DNA of 64,000 nt from Fimenecus sp045545735 (GTDB taxonomy: Bacteria; Bacillota; Clostridia; Oscillospirales; Acutalibacteraceae): NCBI GenBank assembly GCA_045545735.1, contig JAZQBM010000003.1:1-64000 (forward strand), written 5' to 3'. The translations under genes were made by a program, and so were the position numbers. The notes below the pieces were generated by a model that was not told where the DNA came from, did not search any database, and saw nothing but the letters and a program-made list of their open reading frames with translations. Shown one piece after another: positions 16,739-25,425 of the stretch. Within the stretch, counting starts at the first letter, position 1, and every line of letters begins with the position of its first letter.

Positions 16739-17164
16739 ATGGCTAAAACAACAACCGAATTATTAAAAGAATTGAAAAGGCAAAGTTGTTCACTTCCTGA
16801 TTATCTTTCAACCCACAAGGATTCTTTTGTAAATGAAGACATAAAGAAATTTTGGGATGATTTAATTGAGAGTAAGAAATACTCAAAATCGAATATAATC
16901 AACAAGGCTGACTTTAGCTATTGCTACTTTTATGAAGTCATCAATGGTAGAAAAATGCCTACAAAAGATAAAGTAGTGCGACTTGCTCTTGCTATGAAAA
17001 TGACTGTTGATGAGTGTCAGCAAGCGTTAAAAATTTCAGGTCGTTCTGCTTTATACCCAAAAGTGCGTCGTGATAGCGTGTTAATTTATGCCATTGAAAA
17101 GAAAATGACAATTATGCAATGCAACGACCTTCTTGAAAAGCATGGTGAGGAGGAATTAAAATAG
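16739..17164 (+). CDS. XRE/Cro-type helix-turn-helix-like protein paired with a kinase
   Basis: The 141-residue protein has a central segment that fits a Cro/C1-type fold (S-Y-C-Y-F-Y-E-V-I-N-G-R-K-M-P-T-K-D-K-V and following helices). A second helical segment resembles it (L-I-Y-A-I-E-K-K-M-T-I-M-Q-C-N). The gene is 11 bases after the LRR gene, and its stop overlaps the likely start of the kinase gene. It may be a DNA-binding regulator or an adaptor phosphorylated by the kinase. The DNA-binding role is inferred from fold resemblance only. Confidence 0.7.
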   Translation: MAKTTTELLKELKRQSCSLPDYLSTHKDSFVNEDIKKFWDDLIESKKYSKSNIINKADFSYCYFYEVINGRKMPTKDKVVRLALAMKMTVDECQQALKISGRSALYPKVRRDSVLIYAIEKKMTIMQCNDLLEKHGEEELK

Positions 17165-17895
17165 AAACGAACAATAATGAACTCCTTAATTATATTGAAG
17201 ATTCTTTCGAAAAATTTTATTCAAAAAAGATAACATTTAAGGATACTGAACACTCAACAATAGCACTTTATCAACACAAAGATAATCAAAAATATGTTGT
17301 TAAGCGTTTTTCTACAAATCCTAATGACGATGTATTCAGATGTCTTAAAGATAAGCAACATCCAAACTTACCTATGATTTATGAAGTTTGTGCTGATGAT
17401 TCAGGAATCACGGTTCTCGAAGAATATGTAGAAGGTAAAAGATTGCTTGATATTTTATCCAGTAAACTACTTGATAAAAAGATTGCCTGTAAATATGTTT
17501 CGCAGATTTGTGATGCATTGATTTTCTTACACTCAATAGGTATTATTCATCGTGATATCAAGCCTTCAAATGTAATAATCAAGGATGATGGAACTGCAGT
17601 GCTTATTGACCTTTCTATTGCACGATTTATAAACGAGCAGGAAAATGACACGCAAGATTTAGGTACACCTGGATTTGCAGCACCTGAACAGTTTGGTATT
17701 TCACAATCAAGTATGGCTACTGATATTTATGGTTTAGGAGTACTACTTAACATAATGCTAACAGGGTCTCACCCTTCGGTTGACTTGCCAAAAGGCAAGC
17801 TGAAAAAAGTAATCGAAAAAGCAACATCAACACAGATTTCAAAAAGATATAAAGATGCTGAAAAGTTTAAAAAAGCATTGAACAGATATAAATAA
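17161..17895 (+). CDS. Soluble Ser/Thr protein kinase, apparent AUA start
   Basis: The kinase homology begins well upstream of the first ATG (17374). The only well-placed start is ATA at 17161, seven bases after GAGGAGG and overlapping the previous stop as ATAG. The 244 residues include V-V-K-R-F (K48), H-R-D-I-K-P-S-N (D132), D-L-S in place of D-F-G (D150), and a late A-P-E-Q motif. No clear glycine loop is visible in the first 40 residues. Starting at 17374 would remove the ATP-anchoring lysine. Unlike the two transmembrane kinases it keeps the H-R-D-x-K lysine and has no membrane helix. Confidence 0.8.
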   Translation: METNNNELLNYIEDSFEKFYSKKITFKDTEHSTIALYQHKDNQKYVVKRFSTNPNDDVFRCLKDKQHPNLPMIYEVCADDSGITVLEEYVEGKRLLDILSSKLLDKKIACKYVSQICDALIFLHSIGIIHRDIKPSNVIIKDDGTAVLIDLSIARFINEQENDTQDLGTPGFAAPEQFGISQSSMATDIYGLGVLLNIMLTGSHPSVDLPKGKLKKVIEKATSTQISKRYKDAEKFKKALNRYK

Positions 17896-17922
17896 CCTCA
17901 CTATTTAGCAGTGAGGTTATTT
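17891..17922 (+). terminator. Terminator after the soluble kinase gene
   Basis: AATAACCTCACT pairs with AGTGAGGTTATT across a 7-base loop, followed by a short T-rich stretch. It overlaps the stop codon region. Confidence 0.75.
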
Positions 17923-17935
17923 GCTTATATTATAA

Positions 17936-17970
17936 AAAACTCAACTCAGGATATCCTGAGTTGAGTTTTT
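17936..17970. terminator. Bidirectional terminator between convergent operons
   Basis: AAAACTCAACTCAGGAT pairs with ATCCTGAGTTGAGTTTT, a near-perfect palindrome flanked by A and T runs. It can terminate transcription from both sides. Confidence 0.85.
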
Positions 17971-17974
17971 GGTT

Positions 17975-20900
17975 TTATTTAGTTACATATTGAACCCATT
18001 TTTGCACATTACTGATTGTATCTGACGCTACAATTTCTGTTGCTGATTCTTTAGACTCTGTTTTAGTGAAATAATATGTATAAACTGGTTCCTGATAATA
18101 CCAACGGGTTGAATAAACACTGTCATCCCATTCGTATTCATATAACCACATATTTTTTGCACCACAAGTCGGACAAGCATAACTACCCTTATAGTCTAAA
18201 GAGCCATTATAGCCGGGACCTAATGCATAAGTTAAATTTATAGAGTCACAACGATGCCAATTAGGAGCTGTACTATCAGAACCCCATTGGCCACCTGAAC
18301 CACTCGCCAAACCGTTCCATCTATGATAATATCTGTAATAATGTGTTGTTGATGAAACATATTGTTCACTCCATACATTCCTTGAACCGTTGGATGGGTC
18401 ACTATATACCGGTCCTTGTGTTGTACCCCAAGATGTTCTTTGTGTATCGTAAAGAGTCCATCCATCTAATGTTGAAGAACTTGAAGTAGTTGTAGATGTC
18501 AAGTCATAAGTCCATTTCTGGTTTACAGCTGTTGCACCTTCAGGCATTTCTGATGCAAGCACCCATTCCGAAACCTCATTTTGTGTCCACTGTGCATAAA
18601 GCGTAATATCTTCGGTATATGTCATTATAGTTTCTTCAGTGACTTTTGTACCGCCTGTTGCAGCAGTATACCAACCATTGAATGTATAATAATCTCTTGT
18701 TGGAGTTGGGAGAGCACCTAACGGTGAACCATAAACAATTGTTTTGCTTGTTTCCGAAATCACTCCACCATTTGCATCAAAGTTTACCTCAAACACGCCC
18801 TTGAGATAATTGCTATACTCATCTTCTGTTATTTCAATTATTTCTCCAGTAATATTTAATAAGTTTTTTCCTAAAAGAATACACTCTTCAGAAGTACATA
18901 TTAAAAGATTATCATTCACAGTAAGAGATGTTGTAAGTGAAGAATCAATTTGACTTAAGGAAATTTCCTTGCATAACATAGCATTTCCAGAAGTTGATGT
19001 TAGTGTTGACTCTCCTCTTAAAGCCAGATTTGTTGTATCACTAGTTAAAGCTAAACAAATTCCTGGTGAACTCACATTAACCTCATGCAATTCAACTTCC
19101 TTTGAAGAAATATTCAATGGTGACTGTTTATTGGATGTAATGTTTACTCTACTGATAATTGTTTTTTGAGCGTCAGATTTTATCGCTAAATCATTAAACA
19201 TTCCTTCGTATCCATAAAGAGCGAAATAGGTACAAGTTTCTGGAATATCTACATTCAAATCATCTAAATCTGTGGAATCTATTACCGCTATGGTCATTTC
19301 TCCTGCACCAGACTTAGTTGCCGCTTCTATTACAGAACTTCTCGATGAAACAACACCTAACTTAGTATTATTACTAACGATATTAGTGCCTAATTCAGTA
19401 ATATTTTTACCTATTATCATTTCACCGAGATTTGTACAACCTTCAAAGGCTTCGTTACCTATTTTTGTAATTCCAACTGCACTTATGGTTTTCAATTCAG
19501 AACAATTTTTAAATGCTGAATCTGGTATTTCGGTTATATAATCAGAGAAAATAATTCCTTCAATATTCTTTCCTGCAAAAGCTTCTGGGTCTATTCCAAC
19601 AACTTTAGTTACTGACTTTGTGCCGTCGTCATTATCAACAACAGTATATTCAGGCAGAAGCACACAACTATCTGTTCCTTCATATTTAGTCACAACTCCG
19701 GATTTAGAAATCTCTAAACCTGCGCTCTTGCAAACACGATTAGCAACAAACTCTGTAATTTCTTTATATGGAACTTCAAAATCAATAACACTATTTTCGT
19801 TATCATCATATGACCCACTTATATATGAATAGTCTTCATATTCTTTCACTTCGTCATCCATAATACTATGTGTGGTAACAAAATAAGATGCAGTTTCTAT
19901 ATCGTAACCAACAACTGCAAAAACATGTGCAGTTCCCACCATAATCCAACGGTGGTATCCAGTAACCGTATTTTCAGTTGTAAATGTTTGTGTGGTTGTT
20001 TCGCCAACTACAGTAGAATATGTTACAGATGAAGAATATTCTTCAGTATTACTAGAAGATGATGATTGTCCCTGAGTATTACTTTGAGAATCTGTATTAA
20101 TATAACTCTTTCCTATATTATAACGTTCACTCAACTGTTGAGACAATGCTTTTGAAACAGTTGAACTTGAACCAACTGTTGAACTTCCGCCATATCCAGA
20201 TTCGCTATTCCAACTAGAACTAGAATCCGATGTTGTGCTTCCGTATTCAGTTGTATTCGTACCATTAGAACTACTTTTTTCTTTTATTGTTGAATCAAGA
20301 TGTGTATCTTCCACTGAACTCGAAGCGGAAATTCCTGCTTCAATTTTTCCTGTTACATCACTTCCCATAGAAGCCTTGAGTTCAGCTGAAATTTCAGCTT
20401 TTTCTGTGCTAGTATCCGACTCTGTGGTTGATTTATTTTTTGTGCTTGATTTAAGTGTAGTTTTATCTGTGCCTGTAACTTTTGAAGTTGTTTTTGAACC
20501 ACTAGAACCACTACTAACATACCAATTGCTATTATCATCACGATAGTGACTATTAATTTCTTCCTCACTTACGCCCACTTCTTTAGCCCATTCTTCGTCA
20601 ACGCTAACGCTATCACTCCATTCATTGGAAAGCGTCCAAGAGCAAGAATTAGTGGTTGCATCTTGTACTGTGTTTGCATATGTTTCCATAAAGGTGTCGC
20701 TAACAGTTTTTGACACTTCTGTTGTAACAGTTTTAGTAATGCCGTTTGAATTGATTTTTCCAAAATCATGAATTAACGAAACTGGAACATTTCTTATTTC
20801 GCCAATATTGTAAACAAATAAAATTGTATTGGTTTCTTCATCTTCATAAATGGTTGGTGCTTCAATATCACTTTTTCCCCAAGCTTGGTTTCTCTCGCTT

Positions 20901-22345
20901 AACCAGTTAGCTGTGTATGTCTTTACACCAACAGTGCCAATTGGAATGTTTTTAATAACATTTCCATCATCATCTGACCAACCGACAAAAATATAACCAT
21001 CCAATTTAGGTGAAGGAAGAACATGTTCCTCATCGACAGTGTATGTTTCTGATGCCACAGGAATTAATTCCGATGAAAAATTGATTTTATACTCTATCTT
21101 TTCCCATTTTGCATATAACTCATAATCACCTGTAGAGCCAATTGGAATTGATTTAATGTTTTCCGCAGCATCACCTGATGGCAAATCGTACCATCCAAGG
21201 AACTTATATCCAGGCACCGTTGGATTAACAAATTTTACAACACCATTTTCCGGTGTATATGTAGTTGGATTTGCATTCTCAATATTTTGACTCGCTAAAT
21301 ATTCATCACCATTTGAAATATGATAAGTAATAGAATATTCTTCAACTTGAAGCACTGGAACGATTTCCTGTTCAACCAAAACTTCATTACAAACACCACA
21401 GTGTGAACCCTCTGTTAAACCTGTTGTTGTTTCAGTTGGTGCAACTGCAGGGTCAACAACAGGGTCGTGACCATAAGCACTAACCACTGTATCTTCAAGT
21501 GATACTTCTGTTGTTCCATTTGAATCACTGAAATATTTGCTGCACAAAGAACAATACCAATATGCAATATTGCCATCTGTTGTACAAGTTGCAGGAACTG
21601 CTTCTGTTGCAGTCATTGAGTGAGCACACATTTTAGTTGAAATTTCACCATAGAAAATTTCAACATCCCAACCAGCAAAATACTTATTTAATCTTAACAA
21701 GTCTTTTGCATTGACAGTACCATCGCCATTAACATCAATTGCGATTTCATCTACTTCAACATCCCAACCAGCAAAATACTTATTCAATCTTAATAAGTCT
21801 TTTGCATTAACTATTTGGTCAGCATTAATATCGCCCGGAAGACCATCTACTATTGTGATTGTACCGTTTTCAATAGTAAAATCTACATCATTCTCATCAA
21901 TGTCGCAAATATCGCCTTGGCTATAGGAAAGCGTCACATTTGTTGTTGTACCACTTTCAGCAGTATCACTGACTGTAAAAGTAAGAGTAGCAAATACACT
22001 ATCCGTTGTTTGTTCAGTTACATCACTCCAAACCAATTTTACAGGACTACCATTAATATATGGTTCAACACCCTTACTTGCAAAATCGTCCCCGTATGCA
22101 ACATTGGTTAAGGCTAAAACATTTGTATCATAAGAAACATTACAAACCATTGATGCAATGCCAGGATTGTTATTCAAGCTAATGTCTACTTCTACGCTTT
22201 TGCCTGGTTGAATTTTTACGCTTTCTACAGAAATTGTAGGACCTGTAATTGCATATGTAATTACAGATGTTATTGGCGAAAAAATCAGAATACACGACAA
22301 GAACACAGAAAGAATAGCATTAGGTATTCTTGTTTTGTTCTTCAT
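17975..22345 (-). CDS. Large secreted protein with cohesin, dockerin, InlB-type repeats, LRR and a kinase-shared C-terminal domain
   Basis: The ATG at 22345 follows GGGGAG at good spacing; a longer frame to 22372 is less likely. From 1456 residues I see a signal peptide (1-33) and a cohesin (about 36-167, N-N-P-G-I-A-S-M motif, ending D-E-N-D-V-D-F). A type I dockerin follows (about 169-230), two units of G-D-I-N-A-D or D-V-N-G-D-G then V-N-A-K-D-L-L-R-L-N-K-Y-F-A-G. Next come two InlB-type repeats (335-485), a Ser/Thr-rich alternating region (about 530-800), BspA-type LRRs (905-1000), another InlB-type repeat (1190-1256) and a Trp/Tyr-rich domain ending W-V-Q-Y-V-T-K. It starts 19 bases after the collagen-like gene and is co-transcribed. 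Confidence 0.85.
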   Translation of the reverse strand: MKNKTRIPNAILSVFLSCILIFSPITSVITYAITGPTISVESVKIQPGKSVEVDISLNNNPGIASMVCNVSYDTNVLALTNVAYGDDFASKGVEPYINGSPVKLVWSDVTEQTTDSVFATLTFTVSDTAESGTTTNVTLSYSQGDICDIDENDVDFTIENGTITIVDGLPGDINADQIVNAKDLLRLNKYFAGWDVEVDEIAIDVNGDGTVNAKDLLRLNKYFAGWDVEIFYGEISTKMCAHSMTATEAVPATCTTDGNIAYWYCSLCSKYFSDSNGTTEVSLEDTVVSAYGHDPVVDPAVAPTETTTGLTEGSHCGVCNEVLVEQEIVPVLQVEEYSITYHISNGDEYLASQNIENANPTTYTPENGVVKFVNPTVPGYKFLGWYDLPSGDAAENIKSIPIGSTGDYELYAKWEKIEYKINFSSELIPVASETYTVDEEHVLPSPKLDGYIFVGWSDDDGNVIKNIPIGTVGVKTYTANWLSERNQAWGKSDIEAPTIYEDEETNTILFVYNIGEIRNVPVSLIHDFGKINSNGITKTVTTEVSKTVSDTFMETYANTVQDATTNSCSWTLSNEWSDSVSVDEEWAKEVGVSEEEINSHYRDDNSNWYVSSGSSGSKTTSKVTGTDKTTLKSSTKNKSTTESDTSTEKAEISAELKASMGSDVTGKIEAGISASSSVEDTHLDSTIKEKSSSNGTNTTEYGSTTSDSSSSWNSESGYGGSSTVGSSSTVSKALSQQLSERYNIGKSYINTDSQSNTQGQSSSSSNTEEYSSSVTYSTVVGETTTQTFTTENTVTGYHRWIMVGTAHVFAVVGYDIETASYFVTTHSIMDDEVKEYEDYSYISGSYDDNENSVIDFEVPYKEITEFVANRVCKSAGLEISKSGVVTKYEGTDSCVLLPEYTVVDNDDGTKSVTKVVGIDPEAFAGKNIEGIIFSDYITEIPDSAFKNCSELKTISAVGITKIGNEAFEGCTNLGEMIIGKNITELGTNIVSNNTKLGVVSSRSSVIEAATKSGAGEMTIAVIDSTDLDDLNVDIPETCTYFALYGYEGMFNDLAIKSDAQKTIISRVNITSNKQSPLNISSKEVELHEVNVSSPGICLALTSDTTNLALRGESTLTSTSGNAMLCKEISLSQIDSSLTTSLTVNDNLLICTSEECILLGKNLLNITGEIIEITEDEYSNYLKGVFEVNFDANGGVISETSKTIVYGSPLGALPTPTRDYYTFNGWYTAATGGTKVTEETIMTYTEDITLYAQWTQNEVSEWVLASEMPEGATAVNQKWTYDLTSTTTSSSSTLDGWTLYDTQRTSWGTTQGPVYSDPSNGSRNVWSEQYVSSTTHYYRYYHRWNGLASGSGGQWGSDSTAPNWHRCDSINLTYALGPGYNGSLDYKGSYACPTCGAKNMWLYEYEWDDSVYSTRWYYQEPVYTYYFTKTESKESATEIVASDTISNVQKWVQYVTK

Positions 22346-22364
22346 AAAAATCTCCCCTTCAATA

Positions 22365-25202
22365 TTACACAATAGTTACTTTACCACTAATAATTTCGAA
22401 ATTAACATCATTCTCATCAATATCACAAATATCTCCCTGATTGTATGAAACTCCAACATTTGCAGATGTACCAACGCTCGCATTACTATTGACAGTAAAA
22501 GTGAGTATCGCAAAAGTTCCGTCCTCGCTTTGTTCTGTTACATCACTCCACACTAATTTGACAGGACTGCCATTAATATAAGGTGCGACGCCTTTGCTTG
22601 CATAGTTTCCACTATAAGTAACATTTGTTAACGTTAAAACACTTGTATCAAAAGAAACATTACAAACCATTGACGCAATGCCAGGATTGTTATTTAATGA
22701 AACTTTAACCTGTATAGTATCCCCTGCTGATGCTGTTACGCTTTCAACCATAATTGTCGGTTCTGTAATTTGTGTATATGTTGCTGTAACAACTGTATGA
22801 GCAGTTACATTTGTATATGTGCCATCCCAGCCTGCAAAGATATAACCATCTCTTGTTGGGTTAGCAGGAGGTGTTGCATCTTCACCACTAATAACAGTTT
22901 CTGTCTTTAATACTGTTCCGTCATAATCTTTGAATACAACGTTATAACTAATAGGTGTTGAAACATTTACGCCTACATAACCTGCATCAATCTTTGTGCC
23001 GTCTGAAAGTTCAATCCAGAGATGATATTCAGAGTCAACATAACTATTTACAACGCTAACACCATTAGTACCATTTGCACCGTCAGTACCAGCCGCCTTG
23101 ATGCCTGTATCTGTCTCGCCAATCCACCAGTTACCATTTTTTATGTATGGTGTTTTACCATCGGCACCTGTTTCACCCTTTTCGCCTCTAATTGGTCCAA
23201 GAGTCTGTACTGTATCGTCAGTAAATGTAAGTTTTAACATGTAGTCAGAAGTAAGTTCCACCTGTTTGATTCCTAAACCATCATCGCCTACTACCTTATT
23301 CAATGTAACTACCTGACCATCTGTATAAGTAAGTACAAGTCTGCCTTCTTCATTGATTTCAGACTTTGCAATACCTACACCTTTTTCACCCTTGATGTTA
23401 CCAAGAGTGAGAACTACATCATTATCAAGAGTGATAGTCAAAATGCCTTCTGCTGATACAGTAACATCTTTAATGCCTACACCATCTTTACCATCAGCAC
23501 CATCTTTACCATCAGCACCGACAACTACGCCTACATCAATAGTGCTATTATCTGATAATGTGAGAATCAAATGGTTATTTTCATCGATTTCTGCACCGCT
23601 GATACCAATTCCATCTTCACCATCTTTACCATCCTGACCATTTGTGCCAGTTCCACCTGTAGTACCATTATCTTTCACAACAACACCAAGATTTTCTGTT
23701 GTGTCATCTGTATATGTAATAATCAACTCACCTGCTGAATTAACTTCGGTACTCTTAATTCCACGTCCGTCTTTACCATCTTTACCATTAGCACCGTCTT
23801 TACCATCAGTGCCATCAACGCCATCTTTACCGTCAGCACCAACAACTACGCCAAGATTCTTTTCAGTATTATCTGTGAATGTGAGTACAAGTTCACCTGC
23901 AGCATTTACGACAGCCTCATAAATACTAACACCGTCTTTACCAGCTTCACCTGTTGCACCATCTTTGCCATCTTTACCATCAGCACCTTTAATGCAACCA
24001 AGGTTCAATGTTGTATCATTTGTAAGTGTAATAACAAGTTCATCATTTGCGTTAATTACAATTTCTTGAATACCAACACCGTCTTGCCCGTTGATGCCAT
24101 CAGTACCATCTTTACCATCAGCACCAACGATTTTACCAAGATTTTCAACTCTGTTATCTGAATATGTAATTATCAATTCACCTTTTGAGTTGATTTCAGA
24201 CTTTGTAATACTTATACCATCTTCGCCATCAACACCATCAGTACCATCTTCACCGTCAGCACCAATAATCTTACCAAGATTTGAACGTTGATTATTTGAG
24301 TATGTCAATACCAACTCACCATCAGATGTGATTTCCGCATTTGTAACACTTATACCATCTTTGCCATCAGTACCATCAACGCCATCTGTTCCAACAACTT
24401 TGCCGAGATTTTCAGATATACCATTTGTATATGTGATGACAAGTTCTCCTGCAGTATTGATTTCTGTTGACGCAATCATATCTTTACCATCAACGCCATC
24501 TTTACCATCAACGCCATCTTTACCATCAGCACCATCTTTACCGTCAGCACCAACAACTACGCCAAGATTATCGGTTTGACCATTAGAATATGTAATAACA
24601 AGTTCGCCATTTTCGTTGATTTCGGATGCTACAACACCCACACCATCGGTTCCGTTCATTCCAACGACTTTATCAAGATTAATTATTTCACCATTTGAAA
24701 GCCCGATTACAAGTTGACCTTCATCATTGATTTTTGCAGTTGAAATACCAACTCCATCAGCACCGGTTTCACCTACTGTACCAGGTTCGCCTTTTTCACC
24801 ATCTTTACCGTCTTTGCCAACTGCTACACCTACATTCAATGTTGTGTTGTCAGAAAGAACTAAAATCAACTCACCCTTTGAATTGAATTTTGCATTCTTA
24901 AGGCTAGCTACATTCTGAGAAGTTGCTTCGAGAGCCTCACTCCAGTCCTTTTCGGTACCTGAATAGCCATTCTCAACTGCAATTTCATATGCAGACTTAC
25001 CTGATAGTGATTTGAGCCACTCCTCAATTGTTCCCTCGTAACCGTATTGAACAGCAATTTCGTATGCTGACAATCCATTATCAACTTTCACTACTGGAAC
25101 AATTTTATTATGCACTAATAAGGTTGTTCCCAATGAAATTGCGATAACTACTATAATGGATATTACCGCCATCACAATTTTCTGCCAAGATTTTTTTGCC
25201 AT
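22365..25202 (-). CDS. Membrane-anchored collagen-like repeat protein ending in a cohesin domain
   Basis: The 945-residue protein has an uncleaved N-terminal membrane helix (about 9-31) and two copies of S-A-Y-E-I-A-V followed by G-Y-x-G-T. About 14 units then each combine a beta-hairpin-like segment (x-E-I-N-x-x-G-E-L-V-I-T-Y-S-N-G) with a short collagen-like Gly-x-y run (G-K-D-G, A-D-G). An InlB-type repeat and a C-terminal cohesin nearly identical to that of the neighbour follow. There is no dockerin. The cohesin would be displayed far from the membrane and could hold dockerin proteins such as its operon partner. GGAGGG precedes the ATG. Confidence 0.88.
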   Translation of the reverse strand: MAKKSWQKIVMAVISIIVVIAISLGTTLLVHNKIVPVVKVDNGLSAYEIAVQYGYEGTIEEWLKSLSGKSAYEIAVENGYSGTEKDWSEALEATSQNVASLKNAKFNSKGELILVLSDNTTLNVGVAVGKDGKDGEKGEPGTVGETGADGVGISTAKINDEGQLVIGLSNGEIINLDKVVGMNGTDGVGVVASEINENGELVITYSNGQTDNLGVVVGADGKDGADGKDGVDGKDGVDGKDMIASTEINTAGELVITYTNGISENLGKVVGTDGVDGTDGKDGISVTNAEITSDGELVLTYSNNQRSNLGKIIGADGEDGTDGVDGEDGISITKSEINSKGELIITYSDNRVENLGKIVGADGKDGTDGINGQDGVGIQEIVINANDELVITLTNDTTLNLGCIKGADGKDGKDGATGEAGKDGVSIYEAVVNAAGELVLTFTDNTEKNLGVVVGADGKDGVDGTDGKDGANGKDGKDGRGIKSTEVNSAGELIITYTDDTTENLGVVVKDNGTTGGTGTNGQDGKDGEDGIGISGAEIDENNHLILTLSDNSTIDVGVVVGADGKDGADGKDGVGIKDVTVSAEGILTITLDNDVVLTLGNIKGEKGVGIAKSEINEEGRLVLTYTDGQVVTLNKVVGDDGLGIKQVELTSDYMLKLTFTDDTVQTLGPIRGEKGETGADGKTPYIKNGNWWIGETDTGIKAAGTDGANGTNGVSVVNSYVDSEYHLWIELSDGTKIDAGYVGVNVSTPISYNVVFKDYDGTVLKTETVISGEDATPPANPTRDGYIFAGWDGTYTNVTAHTVVTATYTQITEPTIMVESVTASAGDTIQVKVSLNNNPGIASMVCNVSFDTSVLTLTNVTYSGNYASKGVAPYINGSPVKLVWSDVTEQSEDGTFAILTFTVNSNASVGTSANVGVSYNQGDICDIDENDVNFEIISGKVTIV

Positions 25203-25324
25203 TTTACACCCTCCGTAAAATAATTTTATACACCATAAATTATATTCCTTAAAAAACGGCTTTTCTATACTCCAACAGCATACAGTTTACGATAAATTTA
25301 ATTATATTTTTAACTAAAAGCATC

Positions 25325-25358
25325 AAACCACGACCTATTAATAAGTAGGGCGTGGTTT
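25325..25358. terminator. Terminator between the integrase remnant and the collagen-like gene
   Basis: AAACCACG-A-CCTA pairs with TAGG-G-CGTGGTTT with one mismatch. The remaining 25203-25425 gap shows the GGAGGG ribosome site of the downstream gene and no other clear feature. Confidence 0.65.
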
Positions 25359-25425
25359 GAATAATACTATTATAAAAAACTTATATCATTTTCTTAATCA
25401 TGTTTTAATCATTTCCTTGTGAGTA

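Noticed and set aside
4227..17895. Regulatory part of a type VI or type VII secretion system
   Set aside because: FHA, kinase and PP2C genes accompany such systems, but no EssC/FtsK-type ATPase, WXG100, VgrG, sheath or membrane-complex genes are present in the window.
23350..24920. Short regular DNA repeats resembling a CRISPR array, and plus-strand ORFs rich in Pro/Ser
   Set aside because: The periodicity is the collagen-like coding repeat of the minus-strand gene. Units vary in length and sequence and there are no unique spacers. The plus-strand frames are its shadows.
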